From the NCBI GenBank assembly GCA_944325175.1, contig CALUYZ010000004.1, positions 1-64,000 on the forward strand: a stretch of 64,000 bases of DNA, read 5' to 3'. The stretch is from Candidatus Gastranaerophilales bacterium. Its GTDB lineage: Bacteria > Cyanobacteriota > Vampirovibrionia > Gastranaerophilales > Gastranaerophilaceae. This document shows positions 50,696 to 58,713 of the stretch, piece by piece. Numbering within the stretch: position 1 is the first letter of the stretch; every line of letters starts with the position of its first letter. The notes under the pieces are model-generated. The model was given only the letters and a program-made list of their open reading frames with translations. It did no database searches and was not told the DNA's origin. The position numbers and the translations under genes are program-made.

Positions 50696-51147
50696 AAAAA
50701 ATAATGAATGATGAAATAAAAAAATATCAGGGCAGAATATATTACCTTGATATTCAAAAAGATATTTACGGTAACCTAAAAAAGCCAAGAATAGAAAAAG
50801 CAACTTGGATATTTAACACAAGTTGTTATGACCATTCTTCTTTTGAATTACATCACGTTATTAAATACACGCATTATGAACATAATAAATTTTGGTATAA
50901 AAATCACGGACTTAAAATGTGTTTAATTTTAATACCAAAAATCATGCACCAACACCTTGAAAATCCTATTCACGCATTAAGTGATAAAGATTTTTATAAC
51001 AAATATTTAATTCATAAGTACGAATTAGTATTTGATAAAAAAGATTTTGACAAGGGAAACTTCCCCATAATCCTAATAAAACCAACTGAGGACGAGATTG
51101 AATATGACGGTTGTTTTGACAGTTTGTATGAAGGAGTTAGTCCATGA
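50683..51147 (+). CDS. Hypothetical protein, HNH-like remnants
   Basis: 154 residues, overlapping the previous gene by 13 nt. The middle reads SSFELHHVIKYTHYEH, and later PKIMHQHLENP, which recalls an HNH nuclease order (ELHH ... H..H), but the Asn/Cys residues of the classical motif are not placed normally. So nuclease activity is only a possibility. Confidence 0.45.
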   Translation: MSALKKIMNDEIKKYQGRIYYLDIQKDIYGNLKKPRIEKATWIFNTSCYDHSSFELHHVIKYTHYEHNKFWYKNHGLKMCLILIPKIMHQHLENPIHALSDKDFYNKYLIHKYELVFDKKDFDKGNFPIILIKPTEDEIEYDGCFDSLYEGVSP

Positions 51148-51431
51148 GCAAAAGAAGAAAAAGATTTATTTCTAAATATGAAAATGAAGCTACTTATATT
51201 GTAGGCAAAAAAGTCGTCAAAATTGAAGAACAAAACACTGTAATAGGCGATAAATTAAAAACTGTTTTTTATTGTGAATCAATAAATAAGCCTGAAGGCA
51301 GAATGTGCATTGCATGGGGAAAGACAAACTTTGAGGTAGGCGACATAGTTGATATGAAAGGCAGAATCAAGGACGACATTTTTCTTGTATGGACTTTGAT
51401 GTTCCGAAAAAACAGAGAGAAAACGCAATGA
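51144..51431 (+). CDS. Small OB-fold-like protein
   Basis: 95 residues: a basic start, then five predicted strands with GRMCIAWGKTNFEVGDIVDM and KGRIKDDIFLVWTLMF, the spacing of an OB barrel of the replication-protein kind. May bind single-stranded DNA. This is fold-level inference only. It overlaps the previous gene by 4 nt, with an AAGGAG site. Confidence 0.45.
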   Translation: MSKRRKRFISKYENEATYIVGKKVVKIEEQNTVIGDKLKTVFYCESINKPEGRMCIAWGKTNFEVGDIVDMKGRIKDDIFLVWTLMFRKNREKTQ

Positions 51432-51643
51432 ATGAAATATTTATTAAATTTGAAGAAATGCCAATAAACGAGCTAGAAATGGTATTTGAATACTTAGTTG
51501 AAACAATAAAATTCAAAAAGGAACAAGAACGATTAAAGAAGAAACATTTAATACGCAACGTGAATTTAACAATAAATTCCCAACAAAAATGTTCATCTGT
51601 ACAAACTGTGGACAACTCACAGATGATAAATACACGTGTTTAA
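51428..51643 (+). CDS. Short helical phage protein
   Basis: 71 residues from MNEIFIKFEEMPINELEMVF, start overlapping the previous stop (ATGA). Helical, with a basic KKEQERLKKKHL stretch. Its last ~18 residues overlap the next gene in another frame and look unlike real protein (NSQQKCSSVQTVDNSQ), so the natural product may end differently. Confidence 0.45.
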   Translation: MNEIFIKFEEMPINELEMVFEYLVETIKFKKEQERLKKKHLIRNVNLTINSQQKCSSVQTVDNSQMINTRV

Positions 51644-51789
51644 AATGCGGTTGGCGAGCAGACGGACTATTAAAAACTTGGGGCAAAGGTTACAAATACA
51701 CAATTATTGAAACCGGAACCAACGAAGAAATATTTATACCAATAGAACTATTAAAAGAAGGAGTAAAAAATGACAAAGAAAAATCTTGA
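51589..51789 (+). CDS. Zinc-ribbon protein
   Basis: 66 residues: CTNCGQLTDDKYTCLKCGW gives a two-CxxC zinc ribbon in the first 25 residues, followed by a short beta region. It lacks its own ribosome binding site and overlaps the preceding gene by 55 nt in the -1 frame, near an A-run (51578-51590 region). Confidence 0.55.
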   Translation: MFICTNCGQLTDDKYTCLKCGWRADGLLKTWGKGYKYTIIETGTNEEIFIPIELLKEGVKNDKEKS

Positions 51790-52468
51790 AGGAATGACAA
51801 AAGCAGAGTTAAAAGAAAGAGAAAAGCAACTTGCCCAAGAATGTGAGCAACTTCAAAAAGTTATTGAGGCAAGCAACACAACAATCTTTGATTTACTTAT
51901 CAATGAAGTTAAAAAAGAAATGGAAAACAATATTGCAGAAGAAGAATGGAAAAAATTAAAAGAAAATCAAAAGAAAATTGAGAGTTACCGTAGTATTGAA
52001 AAAACATTACAGAACCAAGAAGACCTTCTTGAAAGAAAAAAAGAAGAACTTAAAGATGTTCAATCTGCAATTGAGTGCTATCAACCAACACTATTTGAAC
52101 AACCCGAAGAAAAACAAGAAATTGAAGGCGAAGCTGAAGTAACCAATTTTGAATATTGTGGCACGCCTATTAAAACGGGTGATGTATTCAAAAAAACATC
52201 AGAAGGCGAAGACACTATTTATTATCTTATTAAAAAATCTACCGAGATTTCAAATAGTTATGCAATTATTTCAAGCATTTTTGAAGGTGAAAGATGTTTG
52301 CAATATCCTAGCAACTTTAAAATTTTAGAAGGTAGTGATTTTGTCGGCAATATTTATAGCGAAGAAAACGAAAAAGCACTTGAAGGTTTAAAGAAAATCG
52401 CAGACAGTCAAGAAAATACCGCTTCTGAAGACACATCTTCAGAAGACAAGGAAGATGAAAAGGAATAG
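51770..52468 (+). CDS. Coiled-coil early protein with a clamp-binding-like motif
   Basis: 232 residues. The N-terminal ~105 are a charged coiled coil (KAELKEREKQLAQECEQL, then LLERKKEELKDVQ). YQPTLFEQ follows, matching the Qxx(L)F shape of bacterial sliding-clamp ligands, then a beta-rich domain of about 80 residues (GTPIKTGDVFKKTSEGEDT) and an acidic tail. Not recognised as a family. Overlaps the zinc ribbon gene by 20 nt; AAGGAG site. Confidence 0.5.
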   Translation: MTKKNLEGMTKAELKEREKQLAQECEQLQKVIEASNTTIFDLLINEVKKEMENNIAEEEWKKLKENQKKIESYRSIEKTLQNQEDLLERKKEELKDVQSAIECYQPTLFEQPEEKQEIEGEAEVTNFEYCGTPIKTGDVFKKTSEGEDTIYYLIKKSTEISNSYAIISSIFEGERCLQYPSNFKILEGSDFVGNIYSEENEKALEGLKKIADSQENTASEDTSSEDKEDEKE

Positions 52469-52481
52469 TTATTGATTTCAC

Positions 52482-52516
52482 GCAGGGTAAATATCAACCC
52501 TTACCCTGCTTTTCTT
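52482..52516 (+). terminator. Terminator within the early region
   Basis: GCAGGGTAA (52482-52490) pairs with TTACCCTGC (52501-52509), then TTTTCTTT. It separates the first early gene block from the methyltransferase block and could be an anti-termination control point. Confidence 0.75.
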
Positions 52517-52527
52517 TGAGGTGCAAA

Positions 52528-53091
52528 ATGCAAGAAAATTCTACAAATAAATACATTAGAACTTCAAAAGGCAATAATGATGAATGTTATACATATCGTT
52601 ATGCAGTTGAACCTTTGCTTGAATTTTTAAAAGCACATAAAGAGAAAACAATATGGTGTCCTTTTGATACTGAAAAATCGGAATTTGTAAAAGTTTTAAA
52701 AGAAAATAATTACAAAGTTACATATTCACACATTGATTATGGTCAAGATTTTTATAAATACGAACCTAAACATTTCGATTTAATAATTTCAAATCCACCG
52801 TTCACAAATAAGACCGAAATGTTTAAAAGAATTTTAAACTTTAATAAACCTTTTGCAATTTTGATGTCAGTTTTATATCTCAATGACGGCACACCATACA
52901 GATTATTCAAAGATATTGACCTGCAATTATTGTTATTTCCTAAAAGAATGACTTTTAAAGGTCAAACTTATACAAACAAAATAAATTTTATGTCCTGCTA
53001 TTTCTGCAAAGATTTTCTTCCAAAACAGATAATATTCAGAGATTTCACAAACACTAATCAATTAAATTTATTTAAGAAAGGTGAACAATGA
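52528..53091 (+). CDS. Phage DNA-methyltransferase-like protein
   Basis: 187 residues with NDECYTYRYAVEPLLEFL at the start and the catalytic-type NPPF motif (DLIISNPPFTNKTEMFKR) of N6-adenine or related methyltransferases. The SAM-binding glycine motif is weak: TIWCPFDTEKSEF is in its place, the CPFD form seen in small phage proteins of this kind. It ends with NQLNLFKKGEQ, a near-ideal sliding-clamp-binding pentapeptide (QLxLF). Start at ATG 52528 with GAGGTG; the frame extends upstream to a TTG. Confidence 0.65.
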   Translation: MQENSTNKYIRTSKGNNDECYTYRYAVEPLLEFLKAHKEKTIWCPFDTEKSEFVKVLKENNYKVTYSHIDYGQDFYKYEPKHFDLIISNPPFTNKTEMFKRILNFNKPFAILMSVLYLNDGTPYRLFKDIDLQLLLFPKRMTFKGQTYTNKINFMSCYFCKDFLPKQIIFRDFTNTNQLNLFKKGEQ

Positions 53092-53411
53092 CTTTATTAA
53101 AACTTGTAAAAACAGGTGAAACAAAAAATTTCATAGATTTTGTAGAGCTTGAATCAGGCTTAAAAATTTGTTTAGTAAAAGAAAATTTTAATATCGCTTT
53201 GCAACGTTTCATAACATGGCGTAAGGCTTCAAATACAACTTATTTTGCGGCACAACTTTTTAATTTAATATGCCATGCAGACGATATAAACAAAATTAAA
53301 TTTTTGAAAGGTTTCCCTGAAGAAATGGTTGTTTGGCTTCTTTGGTACACGCACAAAGAAGGTGAAAAAGGTTTTATGCGTGAATATGAAAGGAATTTAA
53401 CCAATGATTAA
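53088..53411 (+). CDS. Hypothetical early phage protein
   Basis: 107 residues, overlapping the previous stop by 4 nt. Mixed alpha/beta, rich in aromatic residues in its C-terminal half (EEMVVWLLWYTHKEGEKGF). No family recognised. Confidence 0.45.
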   Translation: MTLLKLVKTGETKNFIDFVELESGLKICLVKENFNIALQRFITWRKASNTTYFAAQLFNLICHADDINKIKFLKGFPEEMVVWLLWYTHKEGEKGFMREYERNLTND

Positions 53412-53499
53412 ACTATTTTTAATTATTGCACTACTTTGGTGTATAAGAGTTTGGACATATTTGAGAAAGGAAGACATGGAAAATGGCAACAAGAATTGA
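53404..53499 (+). CDS. Membrane micro-protein, 31 residues
   Basis: MIKLFLIIALLWCIRVWTYL, then RKEDMENGNKN. It is a single hydrophobic helix with a basic border. The ATG overlaps the previous gene's end by 8 nt and its tail overlaps the next gene, so it fits the packed operon. Supported by context only. Confidence 0.35.
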   Translation: MIKLFLIIALLWCIRVWTYLRKEDMENGNKN

Positions 53500-53710
53500 A
53501 AAAATTTTTAGAACAAACACAATTAATACAATGAATTTAATCCTAAATGAAGTTAGTGAATGTGTTGAAAATTTGAAAAAACAAAAACAAATTTCAAAAC
53601 ATAATATTGCCGATTCGCTCATGAAAGTAGCACAAACAATTGATAAATTTTTCATCAAACACAATATTTCTGATGAAGAAATTACCAACGCAATAAAGAA
53701 AGGAAAATAA
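53483..53710 (+). CDS. Small helical early protein
   Basis: 75 residues, helical, with MNLILNEVSECVENLKKQKQ and a C-terminal ISDEEITNAIKKG. AAAGGAAG and ATGGAAAATGG lie just before. Not recognised. Confidence 0.45.
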   Translation: MATRIEKIFRTNTINTMNLILNEVSECVENLKKQKQISKHNIADSLMKVAQTIDKFFIKHNISDEEITNAIKKGK

Positions 53711-53712
53711 CA

Positions 53713-53967
53713 ATGGATAGAAAAATTGTTGAAACCAATATTGAACAAATTTCAAAAACTGTTAAGTCAATAGAAAGCAAACAAGAATGTAAACTTAAAC
53801 GAACTGTTCAGCAATATAATCAAGTTGTTCAACAAAACAAAAATCTGCAAACCGAACTAAACGTTTACAGGACCGCCTTAATTGAAATTCAAGCAATTGC
53901 AAACAAAAGCAAGAATTATTCAAGCACCGCAACTAAAATCTATAACAAATGCAACGAGGTGCTTTAA
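53713..53967 (+). CDS. Coiled-coil early protein
   Basis: 84 residues, one long heptad-type helix (ISKTVKSIESKQECKLKRTV, then YNQVVQQNKNLQTELNVY). Starts 2 nt after the previous stop with an AAAGGAAAA site. Not recognised. Confidence 0.45.
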   Translation: MDRKIVETNIEQISKTVKSIESKQECKLKRTVQQYNQVVQQNKNLQTELNVYRTALIEIQAIANKSKNYSSTATKIYNKCNEVL

Positions 53968-54416
53968 TGAAAACACTAAAAATAATAATTGAAAATGATT
54001 CAAATAGAAGAATTGAATTGTTTCATAATGAAAACGATAGCAAATTAAATCAATATGTTGATTATGAATTTCAAGTCGAAGATAATTTTAAACCATTTGA
54101 CCACACCTACAAAATTAACGGCAAATATTATTCACCTTGCAGACTTGATTTAAAACAATATATTTTAGCAGTTGAAGAATTTGAAATAAAAGGTAGCAAA
54201 GAAGATGAAACCTTCAAAAATGTTTTAACTTGCCCTATTTGTGGCTATATTTATCACGATTGTTGGGAATTTTCAAGAGATTTTGCAGACGATTTAGAAT
54301 GTCCTATGTGTAAAAGTATCCTTGAATATGAACGAGAATATGAAGTAGCCTACACAACAAAAGTAAAAAAGATTACTGAACCTTACAGATTAGAGGTGCA
54401 AAATGCTGACTTTTAA
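53967..54416 (+). CDS. Protein with rubredoxin-like zinc ribbon
   Basis: 149 residues from MKTLKIIIEN (AACGAGGTG upstream; start overlaps the previous stop as TAATG). The N-terminal half is beta-rich and unrecognised. The C-terminal part has TCPICGYIYHDCWEF and LECPMCKSIL, two CxxC pairs ~30 residues apart, binding one zinc. Probably structural or nucleic-acid binding. Confidence 0.55.
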   Translation: MKTLKIIIENDSNRRIELFHNENDSKLNQYVDYEFQVEDNFKPFDHTYKINGKYYSPCRLDLKQYILAVEEFEIKGSKEDETFKNVLTCPICGYIYHDCWEFSRDFADDLECPMCKSILEYEREYEVAYTTKVKKITEPYRLEVQNADF

Positions 54417-54735
54417 TCTAAAAAAAGAATGGTTTGAAAAAATAAAATCAGGCAAAAAAACGCACGAATACAGGGAATACAAATATTATTGGTTTGTCCG
54501 AATTAAAAATTATTTTAAATTCTTAGATGAAGAAATATTTGATATGCGTAGAGGTGATATTTTCTTAGAAAGACAAGAACTAATAATTTTCAGATGTGGA
54601 TATAAAGGCGAGAAATTAAAAGCAAAAGTAAAATCAATAACAATAAAAGACGGTTTAGATACAGATTTAAAAATAAACAAATATGTTTTCGATATTGAAT
54701 TTGAATTAATTGAAGGTGAGTTGTGTCGGATATAA
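54403..54735 (+). CDS. ASCH-domain protein
   Basis: 110 residues. FNLKKEWFEKIKSGKKTHEYR followed by EYKYYW, and GDIFLERQELIIFRCGY, give the ASCH/PUA-like barrel with its GxKxxExR motif. ASCH proteins bind RNA or modified bases and some are nucleases or deamidases. In phages their role is unknown. Start overlaps the preceding gene; AGAGGTG site. Confidence 0.75.
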   Translation: MLTFNLKKEWFEKIKSGKKTHEYREYKYYWFVRIKNYFKFLDEEIFDMRRGDIFLERQELIIFRCGYKGEKLKAKVKSITIKDGLDTDLKINKYVFDIEFELIEGELCRI

Positions 54736-54971
54736 TTTTAATCAAAGGAAAAATATTAATTGACACGGCTGATATTCAAGATATACGGGGTCTTGAATAT
54801 CAGGGCAAACCTGATGAGGATTTATCGGGCAAATTTGTTGTACGTGTTTTTAGTAAAACACCCTTTATTGATTTAGTATGTGATTCACTTCCTGAAGCAA
54901 AAGTATTATATAAAAACATTTTAAAATCACGTCATATTGTCAACATCAATGAAATGAGGTATGGCATATGA
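54723..54971 (+). CDS. Hypothetical early phage protein
   Basis: 82 residues from a GTG start, with GAAGGTGAG upstream, overlapping the ASCH gene by 13 nt. Beta-rich (IILIKGKILIDTADI, then GKFVVRVFSKTPFIDLV) with a C-terminal helix. Not recognised. Confidence 0.4.
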   Translation: MSDIILIKGKILIDTADIQDIRGLEYQGKPDEDLSGKFVVRVFSKTPFIDLVCDSLPEAKVLYKNILKSRHIVNINEMRYGI

Positions 54972-55153
54972 ACGGGAGCACAACATATATTGACGACATG
55001 AAATTAACTTTGCTATCACCTAAAAATACAGAGGTTTCACAAGAAAAAATTGAAACAGAAACAATAAAGTTGCTTACAATTTTTGTAAAAATTAAGCAAC
55101 GAGCTTTAAAAGAGAACAAAAATCATCATCAATATATGAAGTTAAGCCATTAA
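54968..55153 (+). CDS. Hypothetical early phage protein, last gene of operon
   Basis: 61 residues, ATGA-coupled to the preceding gene. Helical, basic C-terminus. A terminator follows 44 nt later. Not recognised. Confidence 0.4.
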   Translation: MNGSTTYIDDMKLTLLSPKNTEVSQEKIETETIKLLTIFVKIKQRALKENKNHHQYMKLSH

Positions 55154-55196
55154 TAAAAAGTTCTAACATAGAACAGTTATCACCACCATTTAATCA

Positions 55197-55222
55197 AGAG
55201 GCTTTTAATAAGCCTCTTTTTT
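55197..55222 (+). terminator. Terminator of the early operon
   Basis: AGAGGCTT/AAGCCTCT stem with loop TTAAT and a T-run. It is the last phage-like signal before a change of gene style, so the right prophage end probably lies between here and 55,400. Confidence 0.85.
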
Positions 55223-55401
55223 AGTGCAAAAATCCGCACTGTGCCTGCTTTTAGAATAACTGCTTTAAAAAGAGAATTTCTCTTTTCTTTTTTATGCCGA
55301 TTATAGTGATTGAATCTGATTAAATTCTCTTTTTGTAAATTCATTACCCGCCATATTCATATAATTTTATTTATGATAGGATTATTTTAAGAGGCATAAA
55401 T

Positions 55402-56622
55402 ATGGCAAAAATTCGGGATTATTTAGTAAATTATGATTTATATAAAGTCGATTATGATTATCAAAGGCCGGCTGATGCTTGGTCAAGAGAAGATAAACAA
55501 TGTTTAATTGATACTATATTAAAATCCGAACCAATGCCATTATTCTTCTTAAATCAAAAAGATGGATATTTATATATAATTGATGGTCAACAAAGATTAG
55601 GTACTATTAGAGACTATCATCAAGGCAAATTCGGACTAAATGGTAAATTCTCCGGAAAAGACTTAGATGGGGTAAAATTTGAACAGTTACCTGAAAATTT
55701 AAGAGAAAAATTTTTAAATTACGATTTACGTATTCATCTTATTAAAAATTATGACGATGAAAAAGTCAGAATGTTATTTTCCAGATTACAGCGTGGAAAA
55801 CCTCTTTCAATAGGTGAAAGAATGAATGCAATGCCTGGTGAAATTGTAAAAGTTATGAGAAAACTTGCAAGACATCCTTTTATAGCACATTCAATAGCAA
55901 TCAATCAGGATAAATATGGTGCTTATCCTGATATAATGCGTATTCTTAAATTTGAATTTGAGGGAGCAAGTGAAAGTGGTTCTGATAAAGTTTATTCATT
56001 TATGTCTGATCACCGTAATCTTTCGGAAAACGATATTAAGGTCAAAGAGGTTATTTCAAATCTTGATTACTTAAGAAAATGCTTCCCTGAGGATAAATAT
56101 GCTCATTTAGAAAAACACGCATGGGTCTTAACGGTATATACTCTTATTTCAGACCTAAAAAAAGAGTATGTCCTAAGTGGAAAAGAAGAACAAATTGGCA
56201 ATTTCATTAAAGATTTTCATGGCTGCATATATAGTGAAGATTGGCGTTGTTCTAATCCTTTATATCAAAAGTTTTATGATAATGTCAGAGGAGGTTGGTC
56301 TAAAAATATTATAACATTAAGACTTAGGCTTATTAAGGATGCATTATTAGATGAAATTGAACTTATAACAAAAGATCCTAAAAGACAAATAACAACTGAA
56401 GAAAAAATCGCTTTATGTAGAAAATATCCAAATTGTCAAATGTGTGGATACAAATTTAAAGATTATAAAGATGCTGAGTATCATCATATTGAACGACATG
56501 CAGACGGTGGTGTGTCACAATCTGATAATATGATGGTGTTGTGTAAAAATTGTCACCATAAGATTCATAAAGCTGATTTTGAAATACCAACAGAGGATGA
56601 ATTTACAGAAGTAGATGTGTAA
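55402..56622 (+). CDS. DUF262 and HNH nuclease fusion
   Basis: 406 residues. The N-terminal DUF262 (ParB/sulfiredoxin-like NTPase fold) shows YQRPADAWSREDKQCLIDTI and the core motif IIDGQQRLGTIRDY (about residue 60). The C-terminal HNH domain has CQMCGYKF, YHHIERHADGG, then NMMVLCKNCHHKIHK. All four zinc cysteines and the HH-N-H residues are present. DUF262-HNH proteins occur in defence loci related to GmrSD-type restriction of modified DNA. A nucleotide-dependent DNA nuclease is likely; the trigger is unknown. Its 3' end overlaps the WYL gene tail to tail by 58 nt. Confidence 0.8.
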   Translation: MAKIRDYLVNYDLYKVDYDYQRPADAWSREDKQCLIDTILKSEPMPLFFLNQKDGYLYIIDGQQRLGTIRDYHQGKFGLNGKFSGKDLDGVKFEQLPENLREKFLNYDLRIHLIKNYDDEKVRMLFSRLQRGKPLSIGERMNAMPGEIVKVMRKLARHPFIAHSIAINQDKYGAYPDIMRILKFEFEGASESGSDKVYSFMSDHRNLSENDIKVKEVISNLDYLRKCFPEDKYAHLEKHAWVLTVYTLISDLKKEYVLSGKEEQIGNFIKDFHGCIYSEDWRCSNPLYQKFYDNVRGGWSKNIITLRLRLIKDALLDEIELITKDPKRQITTEEKIALCRKYPNCQMCGYKFKDYKDAEYHHIERHADGGVSQSDNMMVLCKNCHHKIHKADFEIPTEDEFTEVDV

Positions 56623-57647
56623 TTATTTAAAATATATCTTAAATAATTAGTATACTTTTCTCTCAACTCTTTCGGGGCAATGATTTCTACATTTGTACCC
56701 CATTTAAAGATGTTCCAGAGGATTGATTTTGTGCCGGAGGATTTGAATGTTACAATTACTGCCCCGTTTTTCTGCTGTTTTATTTGTTGGGTCGGGTGGA
56801 AATTGTATTTCATTGCATCATCTGCGATTTCTTTTTTGAATTTTAACTTGACCTGCACCGGATTATCATGAAAAATTCCAAAAGATGATTCAGACCATTT
56901 TTTCAGGTTAAATGAAGTATCCGGAGTAAAGTATTCCTCTGTAATTTTTATATCCAAAATTCTGTGAAGTAAATATTGTTTGATTTTGCCGTTCTCTTTT
57001 GCTATAAGATAGTGTCTTTCACCATACAGAATGCCATAAGGTTCAACAACGACGGTTTTCTTTGGTTTCAGTCCTTTTTGTATCCGGAATCCTGCGAGAT
57101 TCTTTTCTTCCAGAGGATAATAATCCTTTGCCTGATAACTAAATTCAAGTTTTTTCATTGATTTTATTGCAGTTCTGATAATTAAAAGCAGATTAGAGTT
57201 AATATTAAAACCGGCACACTGTCTTACAGCAAAACCTTCTGATTCAAGTAAAACATCTGTATCTGTTTCTATGGAATGCAGGTTCGGATTATTGCACATT
57301 TTTATAGTATTGATAACTTTATCCAGCACAGGCAGTTTGTCTTGCATATTATTAATTTTGCATAATTCTTTAATGCTTGTTAAGTCAGCTATATCATCTG
57401 CCGAAAAGTTTGAAAGATTTACGGGTTTGCCTTTAAAACCCCAGCGTTTTACTTTGCTGTTTGTTTGCAATTCCGTTACCTGCGGATAAAGAGAAAGAAC
57501 GATATCTTTCATTCGCTGTGCGGTTCTTCTTGATACGGAGTAAGTCGTTTCAATCTCTTTCAGGCTTACCCCGTGTGTTCGGGATTGCATAGTCATAATA
57601 AGGTCGATTATATTCAAAATACGTTCAAATCTTAATTCGTTTTCCAT
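56565..57647 (-). CDS. WYL-domain transcriptional regulator
   Basis: 360 residues. An N-terminal winged HTH (VSLKEIETTYSVSRRTAQRM, residues ~25-50) is followed by a WYL ligand-binding domain (KLEFSYQAKDY near 170, VVVEPYGILYGERHYLIAKE) and a WCX-type C-terminal extension. WYL regulators of this form control many phage-defence and DNA-damage loci and sense single-stranded nucleic acid or nucleotides. It converges with the DUF262-HNH gene. Start has AAGGA. Confidence 0.85.
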   Translation of the reverse strand: MENELRFERILNIIDLIMTMQSRTHGVSLKEIETTYSVSRRTAQRMKDIVLSLYPQVTELQTNSKVKRWGFKGKPVNLSNFSADDIADLTSIKELCKINNMQDKLPVLDKVINTIKMCNNPNLHSIETDTDVLLESEGFAVRQCAGFNINSNLLLIIRTAIKSMKKLEFSYQAKDYYPLEEKNLAGFRIQKGLKPKKTVVVEPYGILYGERHYLIAKENGKIKQYLLHRILDIKITEEYFTPDTSFNLKKWSESSFGIFHDNPVQVKLKFKKEIADDAMKYNFHPTQQIKQQKNGAVIVTFKSSGTKSILWNIFKWGTNVEIIAPKELREKYTNYLRYILNNYTSTSVNSSSVGISKSAL

Positions 57648-57655
57648 AGTTATCC

Positions 57656-57889
57656 TTACAGTCTAAAATCTTTATGTACAAATTTGCCGCCGGCAATAAG
57701 TCCGCCTTCACATTCAAATTCCAGATTTTCAATCCATTCCCTGAATTTCGGGTTTTGATACATTTCATATAGTTTGGGATTAAGATATTTTAAATTCTTT
57801 TCTGCTGAATAGGAATTCAGTCTCCGCCTTCTTGCAATGAAAAAAGATATCCTGTCTTTGATAATCTTTAAGAACTTCAATTTCATCAT
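57656..57889 (-). CDS. Short protein, possible frameshifted tail of the WG-repeat protein
   Basis: 77 residues, basic start, then NSYSAEKNLKYLNPKLYEMY and a C-terminal EFECEGGLIAGGKFVHKDF. It overlaps the WG-repeat gene by 110 nt in another frame. The overlap part (IARRRRLNSYS) looks like read-through of the wrong frame, while the rest reads like real protein. Either it is translated by re-initiation from its own GGAG site, or it was once the tail of the upstream protein. Confidence 0.45.
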   Translation of the reverse strand: MMKLKFLKIIKDRISFFIARRRRLNSYSAEKNLKYLNPKLYEMYQNPKFREWIENLEFECEGGLIAGGKFVHKDFRL

Positions 57890-58574
57890 ACTCACACTCC
57901 ATTATAATTTCATTTTTTACATTAATAACACCGTACTTTTTGCAGTTCTCCTTTTGAACAACAAAATATTCATCTGCCGAGGTAAAAATATTAATTTTTT
58001 TATATATAAAATCAATAATTTTTTTACCGGAAGAATCAATTATACCTGTTGTGTCTCCTAATCTTGCAATATAAAACCTTTTACCCGATATCCCGTCATA
58101 TTGTATTAATGAATCAAATACAGGCTCTGTTAGCGTTCTTCCCTGCAAATCCATTAAGCCTTTTTTGTTTTTGATTTCATAAATATAATTAAAATCAAAG
58201 TAGCTTATTTTATCATATTTGCACTCAACGACTATGTGCCAATCATTATCTACAATTCCACAATTATTAAGTTTAATGATTTTATGATTGTTGTGCTGTT
58301 TTACTCTGATTGGTTCATCAAATTTAAAGTCTATAATCGTATTTCCAAGAATATCAATTATACCCCATTTACCGTTTAATCTCATTATGCAGTAATTATC
58401 ATTATATAAAATCTGATCTGTTTTAAATTCGCTCAAATCATCATATATAAAATCACACAAAATTTTATTGTCTAATGAAACCAGACCTGTTTTACCATTA
58501 GAAACCGCAGCTACATAATCCGGAAATGCGGACATAATCAATTTGTCATATTTGAGAATTTTAGTGTTGTCCAA
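57780..58574 (-). CDS. WG-repeat protein
   Basis: 264 residues made of about six WG/KWG-type beta repeats. Examples are NGKTGLVSLDNKIL, NGKWGIIDILGNTI, KNKKGLMDLQGRTL, GDTTGIIDSSGKKI and KYGVINVKNEI, spaced ~40-45 residues apart. The family forms a beta-propeller-like or solenoid surface of unknown function, found in many gut bacteria. It starts at TTG with an AGGAG site and its C-terminus is short and unlike a repeat, see the overlapping small gene. No signal peptide. Confidence 0.8.
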   Translation of the reverse strand: MDNTKILKYDKLIMSAFPDYVAAVSNGKTGLVSLDNKILCDFIYDDLSEFKTDQILYNDNYCIMRLNGKWGIIDILGNTIIDFKFDEPIRVKQHNNHKIIKLNNCGIVDNDWHIVVECKYDKISYFDFNYIYEIKNKKGLMDLQGRTLTEPVFDSLIQYDGISGKRFYIARLGDTTGIIDSSGKKIIDFIYKKINIFTSADEYFVVQKENCKKYGVINVKNEIIMECEYDEIEVLKDYQRQDIFFHCKKAETEFLFSRKEFKIS

Positions 58575-58713
58575 TGTGTGCTCCTGTATTAATACTTATA
58601 ATTTAAGTTTAATATATTAATGTGTCAAAAGCGGACACACATCAAGCGGCTTTTTATAATTTAAGACACAAAATTTAACGCCCAAAGAGCCGAAAAATCT
58701 ATAACAAGAGAAA

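Noticed and set aside
49310..55222. A T7-type phage RNA polymerase or DNA polymerase in the early region
   Set aside because: No frame is long enough; the region only holds small genes, so an autographivirus-type strategy is excluded.
55300..55345. Possible attR from a weak match (AATCTGATTAAATTCTC) to the tRNA-Ala end
   Set aside because: Only about six bases agree with the tRNA 3' end, which is expected by chance in AT-rich DNA.
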